Numbered from the stretch's first letter, positions 1-11,925 are shown. The stretch: DNA of 64,000 nt from Siphonodentalium dalli (GCA_032622095.1 CP136066.1:189712816-189776815), one strand, 5' to 3'. Notes: generated by a model not told the origin, from the letters alone. Made by a program: numbers and translations.

Positions 1-1423
1 TTGGGTCAAATGTAGACCAGCATGATTAAAATGGGTCATGTAGTGTGATAATAGTGAGGATTGCTATGCAAATGCGGTGATATGGTACGCCATAGCTGCA
101 TTATGTCAAGCTCAGGCAATATATCCGGTTAATATATCAATATATGTGGTTAGTGAGTCAATAGACGCAGCCTCTTTGCAATTATATTTGGCTACTTTGT
201 CAATATTGGAGGTTAGTTAGTCAATATATGCAGCTAATTTGTCAATATATGTGGTTAGTGAAGTCAATATATGCAGCTACTATGCAAATTTATGCAGCTA
301 CGTTTCCAATATATGTGGTTAGTTGGTCAATACTTTGTCCATTAATTTGGTTAGTTAGTCAATATATGTAGCAAATTAGTCACTATATTCGGTTAGTTAG
401 TCATTATATACAGTTTCTTTGTCAATAAATGTGGTAAGTTAGTCAATATATACATCTATTTTGCCAAAATGTGCAATTGCATTGACAATATATCCAGCTA
501 CTTTATCAATATATATATATGATTAGTTAGTCATTGTTTGCAGCTGCTTATTCAATATATGTGGCCAGTTAGTCATTATATGCAACTAATTAGTCAATAT
601 ATGTGGTCAGTTAGTCATTATATGCAGCTACTTAGTCAATATATGCGGTATATATTGATAAATTAGCTGCATATATTGTCAATGCAATTGCACATTTTGA
701 CAAAGTAGATGTATATATTGACTAACTGACCACATTTATTGACAAAGAAACTGCATATAATGACTAACTAGCCACATATATTGACTAATTATCTACACAT
801 AATGACTAACTAACCACATTTATTGACTAAGTAGCTGCATATAATGACTAACTAACTGCATGTATTGACTAAGTAGCTGCATATAATGACTAACTAACTG
901 CATATATTGACTAAGTAGCTGCATATAATGACTAACTGACCACATATATTGACTAAGTAGCTGCATATAATGACTTACTGATACATATATTGACTAAGTA
1001 ACTGCATATAATGACTAACTAACCACATATATTGACTATTAAACTAACCGCATATATTGACTAATTTGCTATATATATTGACTAACTAACCAAATTAATG
1101 GCCAAAGTATTGACCAACTGCATATATTTGCATATATTTGCAAAGTAGCTGCATATATTGACTTAACTAACCACATATATTGACAAATTAGCTGCATATA
1201 TTGACTAACTAACCTCCAATATTGACAAAGTAGCCAAATATAATTGCAAAGAGGCTGCGTCTATTGACCAACTAACCACATATATTGATATATTAACCGG
1301 ATATATTGCCTGAGCTTGACATAATGCAGCTATGGCGTACCATATCACCGTATTTGCATAGCAATCCTCAGTATTATCACACTACATGACCCATTTTAAT
1401 CATGCAGGTCTACATTTGACCCA
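1..1423. mobile_element. fold-back (long inverted repeat) element with tandem-repeat arms
   Basis: The first bases, TTGGGTCAAATGTAGACC, return as their reverse complement ending near 1423. The outer 150 bp or so of each side match almost base for base in inverted orientation. Inside, both arms consist of roughly 20-25 bp units such as GTCAATATATGCAGCTA and GGTTAGTTAGTCAATATATG, reversed in the right arm. The sequence around 480 pairs with that around 690, so the centre lies near 520-650 and the right arm has extra repeat units (about 800-1030). No coding capacity is visible. The structure resembles fold-back transposons. The left target duplication cannot be tested because the element starts at the window edge. 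Confidence 0.8.
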
Positions 1424-1625
1424 AAGGGGTTCGGATGTGATATATTCCAGGAACTTGTTATGCCGTTATTCTGAGTAAGTACAGGTAATTACTATTTAGG
1501 GATCTGAGTCTGATGATTACCATGTCAGGGTGCGTTCACATAATGGTAAATTTGTCTGGCAAACCTGCAGGAAAGTCGTCTTAGGGGTGCTCTTATCCCC
1601 TATTGTATTATATATATGAGTTGAA

Positions 1626-2590
1626 GATTTTGAGATACCTATAACAGGTTGTTACAATATGTTTTGCTTTATAAAATTCACAATTTAAATGTCCGGTTTA
1701 TAGGGGAAAACATCATTATTCATTATTCAAAAAGTTAATTTGTGTCGCAATGGTTATAGAACTTCATTTCTTTCCAATAATGAAATTTTGTGTATTTTTA
1801 AATATCGTTTCCATGGTGATAGGTATTTCTCAGGGTATTGGGATTTTTCTGCAGTTTTATCAAAACTATATTGAACCACACGTAAGAAGCCATCATAATA
1901 TGTATAAATTATTACTGTAACCAATGTAGTATCAAATAAATGTTTCAATTCCAAAATTATCGCATTTTTTGCAAAAATTAACAGTTTTTACCCCAAAATG
2001 GCAATAAAACCTTCATATCCTATATGTGCATCCTAGCTACTACTGGGATAATTGGGAAATAGTAATCTTTGAAAAAGGTTTTGAGACATCTATAACGGGT
2101 TGTCATAATACGCTTTGCTTCATAAAATTACTTGCTTTAAATGTCAGCTCTATGGGGAAAAAAACATCATTATTTGGCGACATTTGGTCCGTTTCCATGA
2201 CAACAGCTGAATAAACCGCATCAATTACCCAACACAGAAGTCCGGATTAAAAGTGCATGTCATAAAAAACAAATTTCAAAAAAGTGATATTGTGTCGCAA
2301 GGGTTATAGGTATTCATTTCTTTCCAATAACGGCATTTTTTGTATTATTAAATATCGTTTCCATGGTAACAGGTATTTCTCTTGGTATTGGGCCTTTTCG
2401 GCAGTTTTATCCAAATTAATTTTAAGTACACGTATGATGCCATCATAATAATGCATAAATTATTACTGTAACCAATGTAGTATTCAATAAATGTTCCAAT
2501 TCCAAAATTATCGCTTTTTTTGCAAAAATCACCATTTTTCACCCCAAAATGGCAATAAAGACCAGTATAACCTATATGTGCATCCTAATA
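1626..2590. repeat. diverged tandem duplication, two units of about 0.4-0.5 kb
   Basis: Unit one (about 1626-2035) and unit two (about 2074-2590) align through shared stretches such as AAATATCGTTTCCATGGT, AATTATTACTGTAACCAATG and CCTATATGTGCATCCTA. Unit two carries roughly 80 extra bases near 2190-2275. The short reading frames here are not conserved between the units, so I see no gene. Confidence 0.8.
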
Positions 2591-2970
2591 ATGGAATCGT
2601 TGGAACATAGTTATAGTGGACAAATCATCAATAAATGATCTTCAACGTCTGTTCCTGTCCTAGAATGGGCTTAAATTAGTTTTTACCATTTGCGGAAATG
2701 GTTTAATATCAAACTGTGTCTACATTGTTTACATTCTGTTTCCATGGCAACGGCACCACTTTCACATTTTACAGCAGGGCGGAACATGAAGCCTACATCT
2801 TCTACTTTCATATGATATATAATTTTTCCGTGTGTAAAAGAAAAAAGAAAAAAATAAAAATTCTGGTCAAGACCGCTCGCTCCTCTATATAGCTATTTAG
2901 TGATTTGTGTGCGTTTTGGACATCATAATCAATTTATAGGTGTCATATGATAAATAGAATATGTAATTCG

Positions 2971-3089
2971 TGTTTCTCTCATATGATATTTATGAAACTC
3001 GTCACGAATTTTCAGTTTTCTCTCGCCGGAGGCTCGAGAAAACTGAAAAATCTTAGACTCGTTTCATAAATATCATATGAGAGAAACAC
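2971..3089. repeat. inverted repeat (hairpin, about 55-bp arms)
   Basis: GTTTCTCTCATATGATATTT at the left is matched by its reverse complement at the right. The inner arms TTCAGTTTTCTC and GAGAAAACTGAA surround a short GC-rich loop. Possibly a small palindromic transposon remnant. Confidence 0.75.
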
Positions 3090-3120
3090 TCATTTCATAT
3101 CCTCTATATATATAATAACA

Positions 3121-3221
3121 TCTGTAACATGGTCCAACTCTTTCTACATAAACACATTAATTTCCACTGTTTTGTGACACCGTTTATGTAGAAAGAGAGA
3201 AAGAGTTGGACTATGTTGCAG
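3121..3221. repeat. inverted repeat (hairpin)
   Basis: GTCCAACTCTTTCTACATAA on the left pairs with TTATGTAGAAAGAG...AGAGTTGGAC on the right, around a 35-40 base loop. It lies about 30 bp from the preceding hairpin, with which it shares no obvious sequence. Confidence 0.75.
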
Positions 3222-3261
3222 ATGATATTACATATTTAGTGTTCATCATTTCTCAAGATGA

Positions 3262-3660
3262 TTAAGAATTTCCGTTGGCCAGCCATAAATTAAAAGTCTG
3301 ATTGTTGTCGTTTTGGTCAGTAATATTATTAAACGTTTGATTGTTGTCGTGTTGGTCAGCCATATTATTAAAGGTCTGAATATCGTATCGTCGTTTATTT
3401 CCTAAAAAAAAAACGCTCTCATAGATTTTTATAAATGGGGGGATCGCATAATGAAGTGTTCTTCGCTTTCTACCTCTTTTCCACACTTTTTGCAAATTCT
3501 TTCATCAGCGGGTACTTTAGGTTGTTTTTGTCTGCCTTTCTCAACTTCTAAACAATGGTTGCTAATCCGAAACGTTGTGAAAGATAATCCAACGTCCAAA
3601 TGTTTAACGAAGTTCAAATATGGTTCTATTCGCTATTTTATTTTCGCTTTTCTATAAGTT
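3262..3660 (-). pseudogene. frameshifted C-terminal remnant of a non-LTR retroelement polymerase
   Basis: On the minus strand, 3429-3617 encodes FRISNHCLEVEKGR, then ERICKKCGKEVESEEHF. This is the basic stretch followed by a C-x2-C...E-x-HF zinc-ribbon-like segment typical of the far C-terminus of several retroelement ORF2 proteins (family recall). Coding appears to continue in another frame (3262-3495), which implies a frameshift near 3450-3490. That second part holds a repeated NNMADQHDNNQTF-type unit of about 45 bp. No intact start or polymerase domain is present. Which clade it belongs to is not determinable. Confidence 0.5.
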
Positions 3661-3799
3661 CCCAACTTTTTTTCACCTGGTGGTTTTTCGTCATTAAATA
3701 TATCTCTTCTGAAACAGCATACATGCTAAATTTTTAAGTTATCACAACTTTTTTCGAATTGATTTCAAGGCTTTATCACCACTATGGAAAATTTCTTTA

Positions 3800-4202
3800 T
3801 ATTTAGAAACTTCCGAGTGTGTGTCTAATTAAATCATCACTCACTCTAAGTAATTCGATGGGGAATGAACTTGATAAAGTGCGTGTGTATCTGACGTTCC
3901 TATCCACTTCTTTCATAGTATCAAGGCGTTGAATATATGTCTGGAGGCTTCCAGGAAAAGCTTTCGTCTGTCGTCAGACACGTTCATCCGCTTTGTGTCA
4001 GTGATTTAATATCGCCCTCGGATAATTTCCTATTTAATCCAGATGAATGCTAAAACGACATACGTATACTAACAATGTAAGTAGCAATGCCAGAAAAACC
4101 GAATCAAACTTAAAACGCACAAAGATTGTTCCGCGTTCTATCTAATTCATCCAATTCGATCAATTTATTTCTTGACGACTTCTTTCTCGCTCAGTCCCTA
4201 TG
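3800..4202 (-). repeat. dispersed repeat X, copy 1 (left part), with coding traces
   Basis: Bases about 3928-4200 are closely matched at 7001-7215 and 7671-7720. The copy resumes at 6001 after an insertion. On the minus strand both copies can be read as MNVSDxRRKLFLxASRHIF. In copy 1 a different frame continues as LDTMKEVDRNVRYTR and SSFPIELLRVSDDLI, so this looks like a decayed coding segment with a frameshift. I do not recognise the family. It lies next to the retroelement remnant and could be part of the same element. Confidence 0.55.
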
Positions 4203-6000
4203 GCCCGATTCGTCATCTCAGGTTTAAACCTGGTCTACGTAAACCTCTAGGTTTAAACCGCCGTGAGTCAGCAAAATCCGTGGTTTAAACCCGCGACCGC
4301 AGGTCTAAGTGACGCATTCGTCATCTCTGGTTTAAACCTGGTCTAGCCAGACCAGTGGTTTAGCAGTAATGTCTCTGTATCGTCGAGATAAATAATCTTA
4401 CTTTCCTAATGCGGACCGCCTCATTTTATTGATTGCGAAAATCAATAATTACGACAGCGACCATATTTTGCTTGGAAATTTATAAGCGAGAAGCACTCAC
4501 ACCTATAAAGCATGTGGGGATAAGTTTTTGTCAATTTAGATATTTTGTTTGCGTTTTATAAGCTTAAACCGGCAACTAAACCATCTAATTCGGTGGTCCA
4601 GCTAAACCAGCTTACCGAGGCTAAACTTGAGATGACGAATCCGTCTTTTCTTCATCGCGGTTTAGAATTGTCAACAATCAATCAAAGGGTGGAGCTGTAA
4701 ATTATCTCTAGTGGGGGCGTGTCTAAGTGGTGGCTGCCGACTGGTGTTATCATGTCACAGTTGATTCATTCGCACGCTAGCTTTGCTCAGATACGGACAT
4801 GTTCCTTTAATATGATTTTTACAACTACCTTGTGTGTGTGTTTTTTTTGGCTTTTGGCTTTTGGCAATCACAAATACTGGTGTTTCTACGAATTCATTTG
4901 AATGGTTCAACGTTTTAATTTTGCACCAAAACCATGTTACTCCATGACCAGATATGCTATTCACATAGTTTGCCATCCTAAACTTATATTGCTATACGAG
5001 TCAAATTTGATAACATATTTTGATGTAGATCATGTCACAAAGCTCTACTCTGGCTCCGCCCATAAATTCCTATAATATTCCACCAGTTCAAAACCTGGGA
5101 ACTTTTTGATTTTCTGCACGACTGAAAATTTATTACATTGAAAAAAAAAGCAACGCATGCAATATGGTTGCCCACTTCAAACAGTTCAGATGCCGCTTCT
5201 GGTGTGCACACATAAGCAAATTGCTTTTACTTGACTGACCTCTTGGTCCAGTATTGACTCGATTATGGAGACTTTATTCAGCGTGAGAGGGGCCTGCGGC
5301 CTCTTCGTGCGAAAGAGCCTGTGTCAAATTTACGCACTTTTGATCATTTGAACATTTTAATTTAAAAAAATATTTAATTAAATTTAAAACAAACAGTTAT
5401 TACTATATATTTTTAATATTGTTTCTTGTTAGATACAACTCCTTACTCAATTTAACAACACAATTTTACTTATTTTAAACAAATTAAATGTTCTTATTTT
5501 CAAATCAGTTGTAGACCAGTTGCGAACAGACAAACGGACATACATCTCCTATACACTTTAATATATACAGATATAAATGCAAATACACCAAAGTTTGTCT
5601 TTGCGGGTAAAGCATCGTGTAGAAAATCTATCACAAACAAAGTGATACACAGTGCGTGAAACTCGTGCTGATAGACATGCCCTTTGTCATATGATTTATA
5701 CCCACAAAGAGATCGGATTAATGGTCCGTGAGCGATACTCATTTCTCAATGAATAAATCCATTGAGCGTGCACGTGTTCGCGATCATTTATGACATGTCA
5801 ATAACCATCATATCGGCTTGTCTTTTGTCCGATTGGTAAGATGGTAGTTTGACTGTTTGCTCATATCACCGACTCGAGTTGTCAATTAGCTGGAAACTGA
5901 ATGACAAAAACGCCCCCTTAGACCCGGTTTGGCTGGACCGCCAATGTCGGTTTAAACCAGGTTTAAACTCGGAGGTTTAAACCTGAGATGACGAATCCGG
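4203..6000. mobile_element. TIR element of about 1.8 kb inserted in repeat X, CCTATG duplications
   Basis: The left end GATTCGTCATCTCAGGTTTA (from about 4207) is mirrored at 5975-6000 by its reverse complement. CCTATG flanks both sides (4197-4202 and 6001-6006). Copy 2 of repeat X near 7785 has a single CCCTATGAGTT, the expected uninterrupted form. No transposase frame is visible, so this is a non-autonomous element. Its interior includes a smaller element with similar ends, and otherwise AT-rich sequence at 5080-5500. Confidence 0.6.
4315..4641. mobile_element. inner miniature TIR element, same end family
   Basis: ATTCGTCATCTCTGGTTTAA at the left and AACTTGAGATGACGAAT at the right form inverted ends related to those of the enclosing element. 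It may be a nested second insertion or duplicated subterminal sequence. Confidence 0.5.
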
Positions 6001-6006
6001 CCTATG

Positions 6007-6384
6007 AGTTCCTCTGAGTAGGTCATGACATTGCATGTCAACGATAAGAGCCAGGGGAAGAGGTCACGTTGACATTATGTGTTTGGGGATGACAAAACAA
6101 TTAGGAACAACTGTACCACACGGAGCATCACCAGCAAAGGTGGGTTTTCACACAGGTTTCAGATGTGGTTTATTCGACAAATGTCTTAATCCGGCCTGCG
6201 ATGGCTGGACAACACATGTTTATATGGTGTCCTTCGTCCAAGTGTGGTCCATGCATTGGTCCATGAGTTGGGACTTCACATTTTGAATGCGTGGTACTCA
6301 CCAACCTCGAAATCACGTGATTCCACACCTTGTCAGTATGACCCCATGGTGTTCTCCTTATCGCACACGCTTTACTTTATGCAG
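6007..6384. other. right remainder of repeat X copy 1, then unassigned sequence
   Basis: Bases 6007-6085 continue repeat X (matching 7789-7855, including GACATTG, ATGTCAACGA and CAGGGGAAG). The rest, to about 6384, has short open frames but nothing recognisable. Confidence 0.5.
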
Positions 6385-6980
6385 ATGCAGGATGGTGGAA
6401 AACAGTTTTTTTTTCCGGGCACGTATGCCGGGGTGGGTGGGTTGTCGATAAGACCAACATTTTTTTTTTCCGCAACTCAAAAATATTTTTCCTGCAAGTC
6501 TTTTTGACTGTTTTTGCAATGAGTTTGGCTAAAAACACATCTATATGTCAATATTAAAAAAAATGACAAATTTCATGATGATCAGACAAACAGTATAGTC
6601 TGTAGCCCATGCTAATGGATTGAATTTTGAAATCCACGATGGCTGCTGGCAGCCATGTTTTTTTGGACCGAATGACCCCCAAATGACTTGTTCCTATTTA
6701 CATGTCAATGTTAACATCCATGACTAAATAGTATGCACAGAAATTCATATACAGCTGTTTACAGTGAATTTCCCCCCGCAAATATATGTTTTAGTGTTAA
6801 AAGGGGGGGGGGGGGTGGCTGTCCAAAAATGGTCGGAAAAAACTGCCGAAAACGGAAAAAAAATTGGACGCGGGGGTGGGTGGGACCCAAACAAGGGACG
6901 AAAGTCAAAAATGAGCATACGTGCCTGCAAATTATTTCCGACTCCCCACTGGCAGATGTGGTATTTTTCAATATAGGCAA
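6385..6980. repeat. dispersed repeat Y, copy 1 (+ orientation)
   Basis: G-rich sequence with a run of about 12 G at 6801. It contains AAAAATGGTCGGAAAAAACT, GGGTGGGTGGGACCC and the flanks AATTTCCCCCCGCAAATAT and GGCTGCTGGCAGCCATG. All return in inverted orientation at 8950-9260. A related piece, TTTTCCGGGCACGTATGCCG, lies at 6405-6440. The overlapping open frames on both strands come from low-complexity G/C and A/T runs and are not genes. Confidence 0.65.
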
Positions 6981-7000
6981 CTCAATTACAGTTTGAAATA

Positions 7001-7870
7001 TATTTGAATATATGCCTGGATGCCTGCAGGAAAAGTTTTCGTCTGTTGTCAGACACGTTCATCCGCTTAGTCTCAGTGATTTCATACCCCCCCCCGGTGA
7101 TTTCCCATTTAATCCAGATGAATGCTAAAAGGACATAGCGTATACCAAAATGTAAGTATAGCAATCCCAGAAAACCCGGATCAAACTTAAAACGCGCGAA
7201 CATCGTTCCTCGTTATATCTAATTGTGACCCGCCATATCAAATCCAGTCGTAAGTCGGGATTTGTTTTACCCTGTGCCAATGCATTCTCTTATATATATG
7301 CGAGTCGACCATATGTCGCCTCGCATATATAATAGAATGCATTGGCCTAACTTTGTTTTATCATTTTTTTTAAATAAATGTTTCTTACAATTTTTAGGAC
7401 ATAAAATAGAAAACATCCATTTCCCTGCAGGGAGCCCCACACATACATAGAAGCATATAGAAGAGTGTCGTCTGCTCATGTTTGTCTGGGGTTCTGTATG
7501 GGTGAAATTATAAAATTGTTAAAGAATACAAGAACAAATTATTAAAATTGTAAAAAATTGTTAGGCCGACTCGCAATTGTTATGGTCGACTCGCATATAT
7601 AAGAGAACGCATTGGCACAGGGTAAAAAAAATCCCGACTTACGACTGGATTTGATATGGCGGTCACAATTCATCCAATTCGATCAATTTATTTCTTGACG
7701 ACTTCTCTCTCGCTCTGTACAAATATCGGCTTTATCGGTGAGTGTTTATTTATATTCGGAAATTAAAATGACTTTGCCCCTATGAGTTCTTATGAGTTCG
7801 TCGTGACATTGTATGTCAACGACAATAACCAGGGGAAGCGTTCACGTTGACAATCTCATTACAAACATAA
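7001..7870. repeat. dispersed repeat X, copy 2, interrupted
   Basis: Bases 7001-7224 match 3928-4147, and 7667-7720 continue the match (CATCCAATTCGATCAATTTA). After an indel of about 60 bp the copy runs on from CCCCTATGAGTT near 7785 to about 7855. It is split by the 442-bp insertion at 7225-7666. The minus-strand reading MNVSDNRRKLFLQASRHIF is shared with copy 1. Confidence 0.7.
7225..7666. mobile_element. 442-bp MITE carrying the shared hairpin; AATT duplication
   Basis: The ends are GTGACCCGCCATATC and GATATGGCGGTCAC, flanked by AATT at 7221-7224 and 7667-7670. Copy 1 of repeat X holds a single AATT at 4144-4147, so the insertion point and the 4-bp duplication are directly visible. Inside, a hairpin module (CCCTGTGCCAATGCATTCTC ... 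TATAAGAGAATGCATTGGCC) at about 7270-7350 is mirrored by a degraded second one at 7560-7625. The centre is AT-rich. No coding capacity. Confidence 0.8.
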
Positions 7871-8906
7871 TACTATCAGAAAGAACCCCACTCGAAGGTT
7901 CACCTGGAATTTCCATTAGTATTTTCGAGGCTATACACAAAGATACATAATTAGTACAAAACGATTTTATTTCGCCCAATTTGGGGTTTCGCGGTTCTAT
8001 GATGGCTGTTTCTCATCTGACGTGTGTGTCAGGATAGAGGAGGTGGAGGATTTGTGTAAATGTTAGCCCAAACTACATTTCCAAGTAACGATGGTTTGTT
8101 GTTTATTTTGAGGAATCATACCACATCAGATGAATTCAGCCCAAATATGTTAACAGTTGTCGTGTAAAACATTTGCAGTAGGTTACCGTTATTTTGTATT
8201 TGCGGGTGTAGTTTAACATGGGGAAAATAGACTACTACGTTTGAACGGCATGTGCATTTGTCGTTTTTTAACTATAACAACATGATAATCAATAACAGAG
8301 GCAGTCTCTGTCAAATACAGTCGCTCTATTTACGATACTAATTGGGGAACTTTCTAAATTAAATTACGCGTAAACCAGCGCAAACGGATACCTGCTGCAA
8401 ATTATAGGAGGTGCCGGTATCGGCCTACTCGCCCCAGGGCTAACTCGCCCCAGCTCGGGACACACTATAAAATGTATACCGAGGCCGAGGCCGGCTTGGA
8501 ATAAAAGGTGTGTACGGGGTGTTATATGGCGTTTGGTCCGTTTTTTCTCAATGAATATTATTGAAATTTTGTGTATATGTCCGGGCTGGGACATGGAATA
8601 CAATAACGTTTGAATTGTTGTTAAATTTACAAATTTGTTGATTTTATTCAACTTTTTCGTTCTGAAACACACTATACGCGTCATGTCGATATCTAGAAAT
8701 TTCAGCTTTCCAGATTCATAATCGCTCCATTGACTGTAACAGATGAAATTACCCCCCTCTTCGGATAGAGTGTCACTGAAACTTTATTTTGTTAGACTGC
8801 CTTTAGTCACTGATTATATGTGGAAATAATCTGTAATAAGATGTAGCACTGTTTTATTTTATATTTACATGTAGTGCTGTTTTTTATACAACAATTCCAC
8901 CCAGGC
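7871..8906. other. unassigned stretch
   Basis: No recognisable gene or repeat. A 106-codon minus-strand frame (8364-8684) has no recognisable domain and no support. A small duplicated GCTAACTCGCCCCAG-like motif occurs near 8430-8460. Confidence 0.3.
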
Positions 8907-9545
8907 TTCTCAACGGTACGCAGTACCGGTACCGCGTACTCCAGGGGGGGGGGTCGGAAAACATTTTCAGGCACGTATGGCATTTTTTCCCTTTCGATCA
9001 TTTTTTGTACCCACCCACCTCCACCGCCAAATTTTTTTCCCTTTACGGCAGTTTTTTCCGACCATTTTTTGACACCCACCCCCCCCCCCCTTTTAACACT
9101 AAAACAGAGATTTGCGGGGGGAAATTCACTAAACGGCTGTATATGAATTTCTGTGCATACTATTTATCATGGATGTTAACATGGACATGTAAATAGGAAT
9201 GAGTCATTTTGAGGTCATTCGGCCAAAAAAACATGGCTGCCAGCGGCCATCTTGGATTTCATAATTTGCAACAAAATACAACACGATAACTGCCTGCAGT
9301 CAGTTTACCAGTTAGAATTACATTATTTATCTCATTCAAAGTGGTTTTGAAGCCCAACTCATTGCCAAAAAAACACTAAAAAACAAGCAGGAATTTTTTT
9401 GTTTAGTTGCGTAAAAAATTGCTTGTTGGTGGCTTTGACCACCCACCCACCGGAATTTTTTTTTTCACCCCCCCCCCCCCTGCGTACTCGGGCATTTTTT
9501 GCGGTAACGGTACTGGTGTGCAGATTCGCCGGTACTCGGTACTGT
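8907..9545. mobile_element. repeat Y, copy 2 (inverted), inside imperfect TIRs
   Basis: Bases 8950-9260 are the inverted counterpart of 6600-6960. The block is bounded by GGTACGCAGTACCGGTACCG on the left (about 8915) and by GGTAACGGTAC...GGTACTCGGTACTG on the right (about 9500-9543), next to opposing runs of G and C. The ends are consistent with a decayed inverted-repeat transposon. Frames across it are low-complexity artefacts. Confidence 0.5.
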
Positions 9546-10201
9546 GGTTGCATATATGCACGTTCGTAGATCAGCAGGCTGTTTGGCAAAATACAGTAGT
9601 ATCAAGTTTTGCTCTTTAAACTACACGCGATGCACATCGATCGTGATTGTATTCATGGCGCGAGAGATCGGTCACGGAAGGGTGGTTCCTGGTTTTTATG
9701 TGTCTATTATAACTCTTCAATGGTTGACTTCCAATTCTTTGAAAGCACGGCCTTGTGATATTGTTTTAATCTTCAAAGATTATTTTGTGTTGGGAACTTG
9801 TGATTGCAACTTATGTTTTTGCCTTTATTTTTGCCCAGTTGTGGCAATTATACACTAAACCCAGTTGCAATTTCTTATCGTTTATTCACCAACGACCCCA
9901 CCCACAAGTATGGCCCACACGTTTTGATTAATCACATACACACGTACCCGTTCACATGTCGTATCAGTTTGCATATATAAGGTAGACCATTTTGAATTTA
10001 AATGGGACTCATGGAACCTCCAGTTATATAATAAAATCGGGAACGAATATCCACGAACCGTGCACAATGTACATGTAATTTGCTGAATAGACATGATAGT
10101 TCATATTTGGTACAGGAACTCGTGGAGAGAAATTGTTGCCTAACTTGACTCATTATTGTTTATATTTAAAATGGCCGACCGTTTTATATATATGCTCATC
10201 T
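9546..10201. other. unassigned stretch
   Basis: No recognisable coding or repeat content. A 104-codon frame at 9544-9858 has no recognisable domain. Confidence 0.3.
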
Positions 10202-11413
10202 TACAGCCAAAAGTGGAGATTCAGGTATAACCGAAAGAAAACCAAAGTCATTGTATTCAACGAAAATGTACGTCAAAACGGTGCCTTAAATCGAAAATGG
10301 TATATTGGGGATGGAATTGTATCCGAAACTGATGAAATCACACATTTGGGTATTCACATTAGTAAAGTCAATTTTGTAAAGGAATTTGTTGAAGTGGTAG
10401 TAGATAAAATCCGATCTACATACTTTCTTTTGAGCAACGCCGGGCTCTATGCTGGTGGTATCACACCATCAAGTTGTGCAATCATATATGAATCAATTGT
10501 GTTGCCAAAAGGCTTGTATGGGACAGAATTCCTTTGCGGTATGTCTCAAGCAAACATATCATATCTCGAGAAAATTCACCGATTTCAGCGAATTCAAGCA
10601 TTGCCGGTGAGAGCTAGAACTGACATCGTATCTGGTCTTATGGGCTTAGGCTCCATCTGCTCAACCATAGATGCTCGTAAACTCAGCCTCTTTGGTAGTC
10701 TTTGTCGATTATCACCTACCAAAGCGTGCAAAGAAATCTTCACCTTAAGATTACACTCGCATCTCTCTGGGAAGTACGTCAACCCACACTCGTTCTTCTC
10801 CGATATTGAACGTATTCTCAGGTCATATAACATTGTTCAACACTTGTACCAATTCTCCTATCGCGGCATGTTTCCAACAAAATCAGAATGGTCCCGTATA
10901 CTCAAAACTGAAGTTAATAACAGACGTGAACTCGACTGGAAGCGCAACATTGATAATGACCCATCCCTTCTTCGTTTCGGGAAAATACATAGTTGCCTGC
11001 AAATGTCCCTTTTGTGGCGATGCTGTCGCATTTACCCAGATAGAAAGGGTGCCTTTTTCACAGTTGCACAATTAGTAGCTGCCACAGCTGTACATGCATG
11101 TGAACCTACTGTATGTATGTTATGCAATATGACTCACCATGATGTAATTAAGCATGCTCTAATTTACTGTAATCACCGTACAGTATGCATCCTTCGAAGT
11201 GGTATGTGGTACCAGCTAATTGACAAATTTGGCTTATTGTTCTACCTCTGGATAGATGAACTCGATGATGATGAACTAGTACTTCTTCATCTAACAAAAT
11301 TACCTGGCCAACTTTATTCATTCATCGACGAGCCCATGTGTTTCGTTTCTTTCATGGTGCACCACACACATTTACTTTGGAAGGCATACAGTACGATGGT
11401 GTCAAATCTTTGA
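10202..11413 (+). pseudogene. C-terminal third of a non-LTR ORF2 polyprotein
   Basis: This reading frame has no stops over about 400 codons (the open frame begins at 10133, upstream of the homology). It aligns with residues about 802-1195 of the ORF2 at 25128: THLGI, NAGLYAGGITP versus NAGVYPGGITP, LPKGLYGTE versus LSKGLYGSE, and IDARKLSLFGSLC versus IEKRKMSFFGSLC. The C-terminal C-x2-C...H-x4-C zinc-binding-like segment (CMLCNM...HALIYC) is kept. The endonuclease and the reverse transcriptase catalytic motifs are missing, so it cannot act on its own. The unbroken frame suggests a fairly young insertion. Confidence 0.85.
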
Positions 11414-11639
11414 CAGGATATTTTACATGGCCAAGCTCCAGTTATAGCCAACAGCTAGCACTTCGGTCTTCGCCTGTCATATGTACGCTTCAGCAATGAT
11501 GCATGATTTGGCATTGAACTCTATACAGAACTTTTATGAGGTCGAAGTCACTCAACAAAATAGGTAAATAAACCTATGCGTCGAATGGCGGGATCTCAAG
11601 CAAGCCTATAACTATATAAAGGAGCGTGAACTGTCACGG

Positions 11640-11836
11640 GGTGTTGTGTGCGTGTGCACGTGGGAATATGTGGTGGTATGTGAGGGTGTGTGTGTGTGTG
11701 TGTGTGATAGTGTGTGTGAGGGTGAGTGTGTGTGTGGGGTGGGGGGTGAGGGTGTGTGTGTGTGTGTGTGTGTGTGAGGGAGGGTGAGGCTGTATGTGTG
11801 TGGGTGTGGGTGCGAGGGTGTGGTGAGGGTGTGTGT

Positions 11837-11887
<51 letters not shown>

Positions 11888-11925
11888 TATGGTGTATGGT
11901 GTATGGTGTATGGTGTATGGTGTAT
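11640..11925. repeat. GT-rich / (GA)n / GTATG microsatellite
   Basis: About 200 bp of GT-rich repeat is followed by roughly 22 GA units (11838-11883) and five copies of TGTATGG. It lies in the 3' region of the truncated retroelement. The minus-strand frames rich in THTHTH and SLSLSL are its artefact. Confidence 0.95.

Noticed and set aside
8364-8684. 106-codon minus-strand frame
   Set aside because: No recognisable domain, no homologous copy in the window, and composition typical of chance frames in this DNA.
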